DNA of 17,851 nucleotides from Desulfosporosinus sp. (GTDB taxonomy: Bacteria; Bacillota; Desulfitobacteriia; Desulfitobacteriales; Desulfitobacteriaceae), in contig PKWS01000321.1 of assembly GCA_003132105.1 (NCBI GenBank), forward strand, positions 1-17,851, given 5' to 3'. The notes under the pieces are model-generated. The model did not search any database. It worked only from the letters and a program-made list of their open reading frames with translations, and was not told the origin of the DNA. Position numbers and translations under genes: made by a program. Below are positions 1 to 6,895 of this stretch, in pieces. Position 1 is the first letter of the stretch. Each line of letters begins with the position of its first letter.

Positions 1-2
1 AT

Positions 3-1040
3 AATATAGCTGGCACAATGGCCCTGCCACACCCTTATGGACGCCTTCAATTCGGCGAAGACCTTGAACTACACTTCAAGACTTTAATCGGTGCAGGCAG
101 CAATCCGAACGTTGCGGCAGTCGTTGTTATTGGGATCGAGGCTAACTGGGCAAAGAAACTTGCTGACGGAATCGCAAAGACGGGCAAACCTGTTGCTTAT
201 TTTGGGATCGAAGGCTACGGCGATCTTAAGACGATCGAAAGAGCTTCTCGTAAAGCACAAGAGTTCGTTCAATATGCTACTTCTTTAGAAAAAGTAGAGT
301 GTGACCTCAAAGATCTCGTAGTGAGTTTCAAATGTGGTGAGTCTGATACGACTTCCGGCTTAGCTGGGAACCCAACGGCTGGAGTTGTGGGAGATCGCTT
401 AGTAGAAATGGGTGGTACCGTAATCTTTGGAGAAACCCCAGAAACAACAGGTGCGGAGCACGTTCTAGCCAAACACTTTGCGACTCCTGAACTGGGAGCG
501 CAATATCTTAAGATGCATAAAGACTATATGGATCTGATCGAGTCCAAAGGTGCCGATCTTTTGGGAACACAGCCGACTCAAGGTAATATTGCCGGTGGTT
601 TAACAACTATTGAAGAAAAAGCCTTTGGCAATATCTCAAAAGCAGGAAAGCTCCCGATCATCGGAGTACTTGGTCCCTGTGAAGAGCCGACCGCACCAGG
701 ACGCTATTTCATGGATACATCCTCAGCAGCAGCTGAGTGCATCACAGTTATGATGGCTGCTGGCGCAACCTTACACATCTTTATCACGGGACAAGGTAAT
801 ATCGTAGGAAATCCGATCGAACCCGTAATCAAAATGTCCGCTAATCCAAATACTTGCACCTATATGGCTGAACATATTGATGTGGATATTACTGGTGTAC
901 TGTCACGTGAAATAAACCTAGAACAAGCAGCTGATAAGGTGATGGAGTGTGTCATAAAAACAGCACGTGGTCGCTTGACGGATGCAGAAACCTTGAACCA
1001 TAAAGAATTTGTTCTGACTCGTCTCTATCCAAGCGCGTAA
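3..1040 (+). CDS. UxaA-family hydro-lyase, large (C-terminal) domain; 5' end outside window
   Basis: Partial gene: the frame is open to the window edge, and the ATG at 18 is internal because in-frame residues NIAGT precede it and the family's N-terminal PDG..GxRNH segment is missing. The family (altronate/galactarate dehydratase, sulfolactate sulfo-lyase large subunit) removes water or sulfite from hydroxy-acids using a metal centre. Visible landmarks, numbered from position 18, are NPNVAAVVVIG near 30, KCGESDTTSG near 105 (usual form KCGGSDxTSG), a PETTGAEH block near 140, GPCEEPTAPGRYFMDT near 225, and a C-terminal FITGQGNIVGNPIEPVIK block near 255. These cover the conserved core of the large subunit. 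The usual HxxGC motif near the front reads HPYGRLQ here, so one commonly conserved Cys is absent. The gene is followed by a strong hairpin terminator, so transcription probably ends after it. The substrate cannot be assigned. Family assignment is confident, reaction is not. Confidence 0.85.
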   Translation, partial: NIAGTMALPHPYGRLQFGEDLELHFKTLIGAGSNPNVAAVVVIGIEANWAKKLADGIAKTGKPVAYFGIEGYGDLKTIERASRKAQEFVQYATSLEKVECDLKDLVVSFKCGESDTTSGLAGNPTAGVVGDRLVEMGGTVIFGETPETTGAEHVLAKHFATPELGAQYLKMHKDYMDLIESKGADLLGTQPTQGNIAGGLTTIEEKAFGNISKAGKLPIIGVLGPCEEPTAPGRYFMDTSSAAAECITVMMAAGATLHIFITGQGNIVGNPIEPVIKMSANPNTCTYMAEHIDVDITGVLSREINLEQAADKVMECVIKTARGRLTDAETLNHKEFVLTRLYPSA

Positions 1041-1108
1041 TCAATGCTTTCCTACAGTGAGGTTTATTTCATTAAGTGTTGATCAAATGCTCGCTGTTTA
1101 AGTTCCTG

Positions 1109-1154
1109 GGGTTTAAGATTTAATAATTACTCCATTAAATCTTAAACCCTTTTT
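1109..1154 (+). terminator. Rho-independent terminator after the UxaA-family gene
   Basis: A perfect 16-bp stem, GGGTTTAAGATTTAAT at 1109-1124 and its complement at 1134-1149, has a 9-base loop and is followed directly by TTTTT at 1150-1154. It lies 69 bases after the stop codon at 1040. This is a textbook intrinsic terminator in the + direction. The stem is A/T-rich at the loop end and G/C-rich at the base. Confidence 0.85.
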
Positions 1155-1194
1155 CAAAAGTTTAAAACACTGCTGGCATATTCTCAAAGTGAAA

Positions 1195-1232
1195 ATTGTT
1201 CACTAAGCTGAATTAGTAGCTTAGTGAACAAT
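1195..1232. promoter_or_regulatory. Perfect 15-bp inverted repeat, function uncertain
   Basis: ATTGTTCACTAAGCT at 1195-1209 pairs perfectly with 1218-1232 across an 8-base loop. No T-run follows on the + strand. On the - strand the stem is followed by TTTTC, so it could be a weak terminator in that direction, although no - strand gene is visible nearby. It lies between a clear terminator and the next gene, about 90 bases before that gene's start, so an operator or an mRNA 5' structure is equally possible. Confidence 0.5.
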
Positions 1233-1275
1233 CCTAGGTTAATTGGCGTTAAGTCTAAACAAATTTTTGTGATAG

Positions 1276-1287
1276 TTGGTATACGAT
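1276..1287. promoter_or_regulatory. Candidate GntR-type (ExuR/UxuR-like) operator
   Basis: TTGGTATACGAT lies 35-46 bases before the chosen start of the divergent UxaA-like gene. It resembles the TTGGTNTACCAA palindrome bound by E. coli ExuR/UxuR regulators, with a perfect left half and a degraded right half. A GntR/FadR-type regulator begins at 17668. This is one site matched by eye, so the call is tentative. Confidence 0.25.
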
Positions 1288-1321
1288 TAACGGCATGTGA
1301 GTGACTGCCGAAAGAGGGTGT

Positions 1322-2281
1322 ATGATGGAGCTATTTGGTTTTGTAAGGCCAGACGGGTCATTAGGAATAAGAAATCACCTTTGCTTAGTTTCCGCCGATG
1401 CAGGTTCAGATGCGGTTTGTTTGAGAGTTGCCGGAACAGTAAGGGGAGCAGTCCCTCTGTTGTATCGAAGATTTAGCCGGTTCGCAGGAGTAACTGACAT
1501 TAACATTAGTGAACTAATAGGGAAAACTGCTTCAAATCCCAATGTTGGCGCAATCATCGTTGTAGAAAGTTCCTCTGACAATTCTCAGGCCGACTACATT
1601 GTTGAACAGGTTGCGAAAACGGGTAGACTCGCGGAGAAGATACATATTGGCAATTGCGGCGGGATAGTAAAGGCCTCAGCGGCGGTTTTATCAACTGCAA
1701 TTACCATGACTAGAGATATTTCAACTTATAGACGAGAATTGGTGAGGGTCGACCAATTGAATGCCGCAATGTGGTTCACGGAAAAAGATTCCACCAACAT
1801 GTCACTTGCCATTACCAATTGTATCAACCGACTTGTGGAGAAGGATTGTGAAATAATTCGCAATGAAGTGATGCCGGAGCCGGAAATACATCAGCAAGGT
1901 ACTCCTCCTAATTCAGAAAATCGGGATTTCATAAACCAGGTTAAAGATTTGGCCTTATCGACTGAACCTAAACTGCGCTTAATTTCTTCAAAGTCTCATG
2001 AATACTTTGAGGAATTGGCTGTAGCCCAAGGAATTCAGGTTCAGGTCGTGACAATAGGCAGTGGGAATGTCCCTGACCACCCCCTTGTTCCAACAGTCAG
2101 AGTAACTTCCAATAGGGATTATTTTGAGCTGATGCACGATACCGTGGAACTAAGGTTGGGCGACTTAAAGGGAGGTGATATGAACCCCGAAGACGCTGGA
2201 TTATTAGTACTGAACGAGCTGTTAGCGACTTGTTCAGGAAGACTTTCCAAGTGCGAAATCGCTAACGAAATATCGTTGTGA
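1322..2281 (+). CDS. Divergent, shortened UxaA-like protein
   Basis: About 319 residues. The start is ATG 1322 (or the adjacent ATG 1325), because GAAAGAGGG lies just upstream; the in-frame GTG at 1301 has no such site and would add seven residues ahead of the conserved family start. The N-terminus has GFVRPDGSLGIRNH, then NPNVGAIIVVES near 75, and the C-terminus has IGSGNVPDHPLVPTVRVTSN near 260, all aligning with landmarks of the UxaA large subunit. The centre differs: the KCGGSDxTSG block reads EKDSTNMSLAITNC, and the PExxGAEH and PGxYFMDT blocks present in the gene at 3-1040 are missing. It may be a non-catalytic partner, a new enzyme, or a decaying paralogue. It stays open for its whole length and is followed 30 bases later by the transporter gene, so it is probably expressed with it. 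Family confident, function unknown. Confidence 0.75.
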   Translation: MMELFGFVRPDGSLGIRNHLCLVSADAGSDAVCLRVAGTVRGAVPLLYRRFSRFAGVTDINISELIGKTASNPNVGAIIVVESSSDNSQADYIVEQVAKTGRLAEKIHIGNCGGIVKASAAVLSTAITMTRDISTYRRELVRVDQLNAAMWFTEKDSTNMSLAITNCINRLVEKDCEIIRNEVMPEPEIHQQGTPPNSENRDFINQVKDLALSTEPKLRLISSKSHEYFEELAVAQGIQVQVVTIGSGNVPDHPLVPTVRVTSNRDYFELMHDTVELRLGDLKGGDMNPEDAGLLVLNELLATCSGRLSKCEIANEISL

Positions 2282-2311
2282 TTGTGGGTTTGATTCAATA
2301 GGAGGTAGAGT

Positions 2312-3568
2312 ATGGGAAAAGAAAAAAAAGTAGGCGTTTTTTTTGGTATCCCGTTCCCAGTTTGGGTTATTGGATTTCTGATCACCGGGTTTGGCCTAGG
2401 TTATCTTTACCCTAAGAGTCTGATTTTAAAGGCAATATATGAGAGTGGCTCCTATTTTCCGAAGACAGTGGTTACATTTTCCGCTCTGCTTATTTTTATC
2501 CTTCTTAGTGCTGCAATGGCAAAACTCGTGCTTTTTCACCGAGAGAAAGCTGGCAAGTTATTTGGCTTGATTTTTGTAATCTACTTTGCAATGGGTCTAG
2601 TCTCGCTTATTTACGTCTCGGTGCTTATCCCATTGTTAACAAATCTTCCAATAAACCAGGCTGGACACTCCCTGCCTTCACCTCTTGCATGGTTAAAATT
2701 GGTAGGGAATACTTTCTCCAAAGTAATGACGCAACAGCCACTTCTGCAAGCGTTAGTTGGCTCGATGATAATTGGTTATTTAAGTGGGTATTTAAAAGTG
2801 TTGCGCCCTCTTGCCCACGGCTTTATCAAGGCAGGGGATTTGGTGCTTTTAGGGTTTAAGAAGCTGCTCTGGTATTACCCCATAATGATTGGGTGCCTAG
2901 CTATCGGTATCCCACTCAAGTTTGGCGTTAAAGGTGTTGCGATGTATGGAGCAACCGTGTTGTGGGTTGCCTTCGGCTCCCTGACCTGGTCAGTGTTTAT
3001 GATTATTTTGGCGAAAGTTGCCACGAAACGAACTTTTAAACAAATCTTTTCGTATTTTGGTTCGGTCTGGCCCACTGGATTTGGCACAGGCGGTTCCTAT
3101 GACACATTGGCTGTAAACCTAATTTCGGCTGAAACCGATCTTGGTCTGAAGCCAGAAATTGCAGAGGTGTCAATCGTTTTTGGTACAGTGTTGAATAAGA
3201 ACGTTACAACAATGGCTGTTTTGTTTGTTACCATTACCGTTTGCGCGATGCTGAAAATTCCGCTGTCTCTTACGGAAATTCTTGTTTTGATACCGCCGGT
3301 TTTAATTCTGGGTCTTGAGTCGCCGGGGATTCCGGGCGGGGCAGGATTCTTTATGTCCCCCATCATCGGGGTCCTGTTGGTGGCGCCGGATATGCAAATC
3401 TTTGTTACAACTTTCGTTACCGTATATTCAGGGCTAATTCCCATGTTCGCCACAGCCGGTAACACTACTAGTGACGGAATGGTAGGTGCCTTACTTCAAG
3501 ACCGGTTCTCCCATTATCTTGGTATGGACAGCAAGATTAGTAAAAAGGGGGATGGGATAGGTGCGTAA
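2312..3568 (+). CDS. Dicarboxylate/amino acid:cation symporter (DAACS/SDF)-like transporter
   Basis: 418-residue multi-pass membrane protein, about the usual length of GltP/DctA-type symporters. ATG 2312 follows AGGAGGTAGAGT. Early hydrophobic helices lie near residues 13-32, 50-75 and 83-110. The C-terminal half has the family layout: a hairpin-like TGFGTGGSYDTLAVNL segment near 251, ETDLGLKPEIAEVSIVFGTVLNKNVTTM near 270-298, a GLESPGIPGGAGFF hairpin near 335-348, and a last helix with TAGNTTSDGMVGALL near 385, equivalent to the substrate/Na-binding NVTGD region of DctA. The signature that normally reads NMDGT is NKNVT here, so ion or substrate handling may be unusual. It likely imports a di- or hydroxy-carboxylate for the UxaA and fumarase/SDH proteins around it (inference). 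Its 3' end overlaps the next small gene by 8 bases. Confidence 0.7.
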   Translation: MGKEKKVGVFFGIPFPVWVIGFLITGFGLGYLYPKSLILKAIYESGSYFPKTVVTFSALLIFILLSAAMAKLVLFHREKAGKLFGLIFVIYFAMGLVSLIYVSVLIPLLTNLPINQAGHSLPSPLAWLKLVGNTFSKVMTQQPLLQALVGSMIIGYLSGYLKVLRPLAHGFIKAGDLVLLGFKKLLWYYPIMIGCLAIGIPLKFGVKGVAMYGATVLWVAFGSLTWSVFMIILAKVATKRTFKQIFSYFGSVWPTGFGTGGSYDTLAVNLISAETDLGLKPEIAEVSIVFGTVLNKNVTTMAVLFVTITVCAMLKIPLSLTEILVLIPPVLILGLESPGIPGGAGFFMSPIIGVLLVAPDMQIFVTTFVTVYSGLIPMFATAGNTTSDGMVGALLQDRFSHYLGMDSKISKKGDGIGA

Positions 3569-3755
3569 AGTATTTAGCTGGATTATATTCCTTCTCGGTG
3601 CTTGGATGTTGGTCTGTCCCCAATCCAATTTAGGGCTGAAACAGTTACAATGGTTGGCCAATTATAGCTTTCCCGGTGAAGTTTTAATCGGTTTGGTGGT
3701 TGTTTCTGTCGGCCTCTATTTGATGGATTTAAAGTATGAAATGCCCCATGAGTGA
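3561..3755 (+). CDS. Small two-helix membrane protein
   Basis: 64 residues starting with GTG 3561, overlapping the end of the transporter gene by 8 bases in another frame. GGGGG and GGGA runs about 6-14 bases upstream could serve as a ribosome binding site, so translational coupling is likely. Two hydrophobic segments are visible, about residues 4-19 and 38-56, with the charged tail MDLKYEMPHE. I recognise no family. The overlap suggests an accessory subunit of the symporter-like protein, but that is inference. A strong hairpin follows at 3774-3808. Confidence 0.6.
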   Translation: MRKVFSWIIFLLGAWMLVCPQSNLGLKQLQWLANYSFPGEVLIGLVVVSVGLYLMDLKYEMPHE

Positions 3756-3773
3756 TTTGCGGTAGCAAAATGT

Positions 3774-3808
3774 CTTTCTGGGACTTCCAATGCGGAGGTC
3801 CCAGAAGG
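3774..3808 (+). terminator. Strong hairpin after the transporter gene pair, probable terminator without T-run
   Basis: CTTTCTGGGACTTCC at 3774-3788 pairs with GGAGGTCCCAGAAGG at 3794-3808 over a 5-base loop; all 15 positions pair if two G-U pairs are allowed. No run of T follows (CAGACTAAATG), so it may act as a factor-assisted terminator or an mRNA-stabilising 3' end. It separates the transporter pair from the fumarase/SDH operon. Confidence 0.5.
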
Positions 3809-3903
3809 CAGACTAAATGTCTAGATAGTTTGTAAACCGAGCACCAGGAGGTTTTACTAAAGTAATATTATAAATTTTCGAAAGAAAGGGTGGTTATTTA
3901 CTT

Positions 3904-4794
3904 ATGGAAGTTACTAGTGATTTCTACAATTTGGTTGAGGAAACGTCAAGTAAGCTATATATTAAAGCTCTAAAAGACTTACCACCTGATGTGCGTATAG
4001 GCCTAAAAGCCGCTTATGAACGAGAAACTAGCACAACAGGCCTTCAAATTCTAAATACCATGCTTGAGAATGTCAAAATCGCTGACAGTCAGACCAGGTT
4101 AATATGCCAGGATACAGGAATACCTATTTATTTTGTCAAAGTAGGGGATAAGCTGCGCTTGAGTATGTGTCAATTAGAAGAAGCCATCGTTAAAGGGACA
4201 GCTAGAGCTACCACAGAGCATCCATTCCGTTCAAGTGTTGTTTCTCCGCTTAAACGGCAAAATAACCAAAATAGTACGGGGTATAGAATTCCTGTGATAC
4301 ATTATCAGTTTGTTAAGGACTCAGAGGACTTAGAGATTTTGATGGTACCAAAAGGATCTGGCTCAGAGAATATGAGTTTTTTGAAAATGTTAATCCCCGC
4401 TGATGGACTTCGAGGTGTAAAGAGACATATTCTCGAAACAATTATTGGAATGGGTGCAAATCCATGTCCGCCCTACACTGTGGGCATTGGTCTTGGAGGG
4501 ACTTCCGACCTTTGCATGAAACTGGCTAAAATAGCCTCGACAACTCGTGAGTTGGATTCAAAGAACTCTGATCCAGAAATGGCTGAGTTAGAGCAAGAAC
4601 TCCTAGAAGCAATCAATTCACTAAAAATCGGGCCAATGGGTCTTGGCGGAGTAAATACTGCAATGGCGGTACACATTGAGCATGCTTATACTCATATTAC
4701 TCAAAACCCAGTGGGCATAAATATCCAATGCTGGCCTGCCAGAAGGGCTCGGGCGATACTGAAGGCCAACGGAAATATAGAATACGGCTATTAA
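3904..4794 (+). CDS. Class I fumarate hydratase, alpha subunit
   Basis: 296 residues, normal length for the alpha subunit of two-subunit [4Fe-4S] fumarases and tartrate dehydratases (FumA N-terminal half, TtdA type). It interconverts malate and fumarate in the cytoplasm. The three cluster cysteines are visible as C68 in CQDTG, C188 in NPCPPYTVGIG and C276 in QCWPARR. PKGSGSEN at 150-156 and GPMGLGGVNTAM near 243-254 are further family motifs. The start ATG 3904 follows AGAAAGGGTGG at about 10 bases. The beta subunit starts 12 bases downstream, and the SDH genes follow in the same run, which favours fumarase over tartrate dehydratase; sequence alone cannot exclude the latter. This gene appears to open the operon; no clear sigma-A promoter was seen in the 95 bases upstream. 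Confidence 0.9.
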   Translation: MEVTSDFYNLVEETSSKLYIKALKDLPPDVRIGLKAAYERETSTTGLQILNTMLENVKIADSQTRLICQDTGIPIYFVKVGDKLRLSMCQLEEAIVKGTARATTEHPFRSSVVSPLKRQNNQNSTGYRIPVIHYQFVKDSEDLEILMVPKGSGSENMSFLKMLIPADGLRGVKRHILETIIGMGANPCPPYTVGIGLGGTSDLCMKLAKIASTTRELDSKNSDPEMAELEQELLEAINSLKIGPMGLGGVNTAMAVHIEHAYTHITQNPVGINIQCWPARRARAILKANGNIEYGY

Positions 4795-4806
4795 GGAGGA
4801 AAAGAC

Positions 4807-5397
4807 ATGGCTGAATATAGACTAGCAGCACCTCTCTCTGAGGAGGATGTTAGAGCACTTAAAGTGGGTGACACGGTTATTCTGGACGGAATAATCTTTG
4901 GAATTAGGGATGCAAATCTTATTCGGATCTTTGATGGAAAAGTTCCCTCGCCTGTTGATTTAACGGGTGCTGCCTGTATCCACACCGCCCCCAATGTGCG
5001 TAAGGTAGAAGGGGGTTATGAGAAAGTTTGTATTGGAACTACTACCAGCGGTCGGATGGATAGGTTTACTCCAGGGTTGATGGGTGAATACGGTGTAAGA
5101 GCAATAATTGGTAAGGCCGGGCAGTATGAAGCAAGCATGGAGGCTATGCAGCGCTATGGGGGCGTATACCTGGCAATCGTGGGTGGAGCAGCGGCTTGGG
5201 AAACAGATAAAATCGAGGCTATAGAAGAAGTTTGGTGGGAAGATTTAATGCCTGAGTGTATTTGGAAGTTCCGGGTAAAGGACTTTGGACCGCTGATAGT
5301 TGCGATGGATTCTCATGGCAATAATCTTTACTTTGATATTAAGAAAACTGCAGTCGACGCTTTACCGGGTGTGTTTGAGCGACTGGGAATTAGCTAA
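4807..5397 (+). CDS. Class I fumarate hydratase, beta subunit
   Basis: 196 residues, usual length for the beta subunit (FumA C-terminal half, TtdB type). AAGGAGG lies 7 bases before ATG 4807 and the gap from the alpha subunit is 12 bases. Landmarks: LKVGDTVILDGIIFGIRDA near 18-36, CIHTAP near 57 where most members have a GP-containing turn, GTTTSGRMD near 77-85 (substrate-binding block), IGKAG near 101-105, GGAAA near 126-130, and VAMDSHGNNLYFDI near 165-178 (usual form VxxDxxGNxLY). With the alpha subunit it forms the oxygen-sensitive malate/fumarate enzyme. It is followed by sdhC after 14 bases, which contain GAGGAGGGG as ribosome binding site. Confidence 0.9.
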   Translation: MAEYRLAAPLSEEDVRALKVGDTVILDGIIFGIRDANLIRIFDGKVPSPVDLTGAACIHTAPNVRKVEGGYEKVCIGTTTSGRMDRFTPGLMGEYGVRAIIGKAGQYEASMEAMQRYGGVYLAIVGGAAAWETDKIEAIEEVWWEDLMPECIWKFRVKDFGPLIVAMDSHGNNLYFDIKKTAVDALPGVFERLGIS

Positions 5398-5411
5398 GAG
5401 GAGGGGTTCAA

Positions 5412-5798
5412 ATGTCTACTGTACAACCCGTACGTTCCCAGCATACTAACAAAGCACAGGTTTGGAGCACTGTCGGGATGTGGGCATGGCTGCTGCATCG
5501 GATAACTGGCATATGCCTAGCCTTTTGTATGGTTCTATACATGGGGCTGCACACTACTTTAATTCTTGGGAGTTCTACTGCTTTTGATTATACTTTAAAG
5601 CTCCTTATGGGTAATCCGGTATTCATAATGTTGGATTTTTTACTCGCAGGCGCAGTATTGTATCATGTTTTAAATGGGATCAGGCTTATACTATTTGATT
5701 TTGGAGTCGGTTACGGGCGTCAAAAGCAGATATTCTGGGCTTTAATGGGTTTTGGCGCGGTGATTTATATTGTCATACTAGTCCGCGTCCTGCAGTAA
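5412..5798 (+). CDS. sdhC: Succinate dehydrogenase/fumarate reductase cytochrome b membrane subunit C
   Basis: 128-residue membrane anchor with three hydrophobic segments, about residues 31-50, 68-95 and 108-127. Family motifs are WAWLLHRITGI (H29, R30) at the first helix, H47, and LYHVLNGIRLILFDFG (H85) in the second; H85 matches the usual haem b ligand position. The subunit binds quinone and passes electrons between menaquinone and the SdhB clusters. The start ATG 5412 is preceded by GAGGAGGGGTTCAA. The next membrane subunit begins within 2-26 bases of the stop, so the two are likely made in fixed ratio. Confidence 0.88.
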   Translation: MSTVQPVRSQHTNKAQVWSTVGMWAWLLHRITGICLAFCMVLYMGLHTTLILGSSTAFDYTLKLLMGNPVFIMLDFLLAGAVLYHVLNGIRLILFDFGVGYGRQKQIFWALMGFGAVIYIVILVRVLQ

Positions 5799-5823
5799 TT
5801 TGGCAAGTGAGGATGATGATATT

Positions 5824-6123
5824 ATGAATGGCGCTGTTTTGTGGGTTTTACAAAGAGTTAGTGCGTTATTGCTTATTTGTTTATTGATGTTTAATTTTCT
5901 TGTCTTTAATTACAGTGATCCCGGTTCAAAGACGTCCCTGTTTTTGGGTGTAGATTCCATTTTGCTAGCATCAGTGCTTTACCACGGCTTGAATGGTTTG
6001 CACAATATTTTAGTTGATTATGGAGTGAAACCAAAAACCCAGTCCATCGTGACGGTAATAATGGTTGTAACGGGCTTAGTCCTGTTTGTATTTGGCATTT
6101 ATTCGCTCTATCAATTCATGTAA
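5824..6123 (+). CDS. sdhD: Succinate dehydrogenase/fumarate reductase membrane subunit D
   Basis: 99 residues from ATG 5824; an in-frame TTG at 5800 would give 107 residues but has no visible ribosome binding site, whereas GTGAGG lies 11 bases before 5824 (a rather long spacing). Three hydrophobic segments, about residues 12-29, 41-58 and 73-97. LWVLQRVSALLL near 6-17 is the family's W..QR.SA motif and YHGLNGLHNILVDYG at 53-67 holds H54, the expected haem ligand position, plus H60. Both resemble the equivalent parts of SdhC, as expected for paired anchors. It follows sdhC directly and precedes the iron-sulfur subunit, which confirms the role. Confidence 0.82.
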   Translation: MNGAVLWVLQRVSALLLICLLMFNFLVFNYSDPGSKTSLFLGVDSILLASVLYHGLNGLHNILVDYGVKPKTQSIVTVIMVVTGLVLFVFGIYSLYQFM

Positions 6124-6146
6124 GCTAGTAAACTGGAGGTGACAAC

Positions 6147-6881
6147 ATGTCAGCCACAATAACTGCAAGAATTTTCCGCTTTGACCCTGATAAGGATAAG
6201 GAACCTTATCTAGACGAATTTGAAATTCCTTTGTTGAAAAACATGGCGATATTGGACGTGGCTTTTTATATACAAAACTATGTGGATCAGACCTTGGCTT
6301 TTCGATGCTCTTGTCGTATCGGAATGTGCGGCTCCTGTGCTATGTATATAAACGGCAAAACTCGCCTTGCCTGTCGAACTCAAGTGACAAGTTTGGACAC
6401 AGATATAGTAACCATGATGCCAATACCAAATTTACCGATTATTCGGGATCTAGCAGTAGACATGGAACCTTTTTTTGCAAAATATAAGGCAATAAAACCA
6501 TATTATATGCCCAAAGAGAGTATTACTGAGCCCGTGATCGTCGATCCAGAGTCTAAGGAAAGAGGATTAATCGATGAAATGTTGGAGTGCATTACCTGTG
6601 GTGCCTGTTATGGGGCATGCACAATGGTAAGTACAAACAAGGATTATCTGGGCCCGGCGGCACTTAACAGAGCATACTGTTTGGTTGCTGACAATCGTGA
6701 TAGTGCAGGGGAAGAACGGCTCAAACTCGTCGACAATGCTAACGGGATTTGGCGCTGTCATTCTCAGTTCAACTGTACTGAGGTTTGCCCCAAGAATATT
6801 GTACCGACACACTCTATTCAGCAATTAAAGAAAAGGTGCGTTTTTAAACTATTTGGAAAAAATCAAGAAGACAATCTTTAA
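6147..6881 (+). CDS. sdhB: Succinate dehydrogenase/fumarate reductase iron-sulfur subunit
   Basis: 244 residues, standard length. Electrons pass along three Fe-S clusters between the flavoprotein and the membrane subunits. The N-terminal ferredoxin domain has C56, C61, C64 and C76 ([2Fe-2S]; an extra Cys at 54). The C-terminal domain has CITCGACYGAC (C148, C151, C154, C158) and CHSQFNCTEVCP (C204, C210, C214), the complete ligand set for one [4Fe-4S] and one [3Fe-4S] cluster. GGAGGTGACAAC precedes ATG 6147. Gene order here is C-D-B-A, with the iron-sulfur subunit ahead of the flavoprotein, which differs from the common C-D-A-B. Confidence 0.93.
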   Translation: MSATITARIFRFDPDKDKEPYLDEFEIPLLKNMAILDVAFYIQNYVDQTLAFRCSCRIGMCGSCAMYINGKTRLACRTQVTSLDTDIVTMMPIPNLPIIRDLAVDMEPFFAKYKAIKPYYMPKESITEPVIVDPESKERGLIDEMLECITCGACYGACTMVSTNKDYLGPAALNRAYCLVADNRDSAGEERLKLVDNANGIWRCHSQFNCTEVCPKNIVPTHSIQQLKKRCVFKLFGKNQEDNL

Positions 6882-6895
6882 GGAGGGGTCGACCA

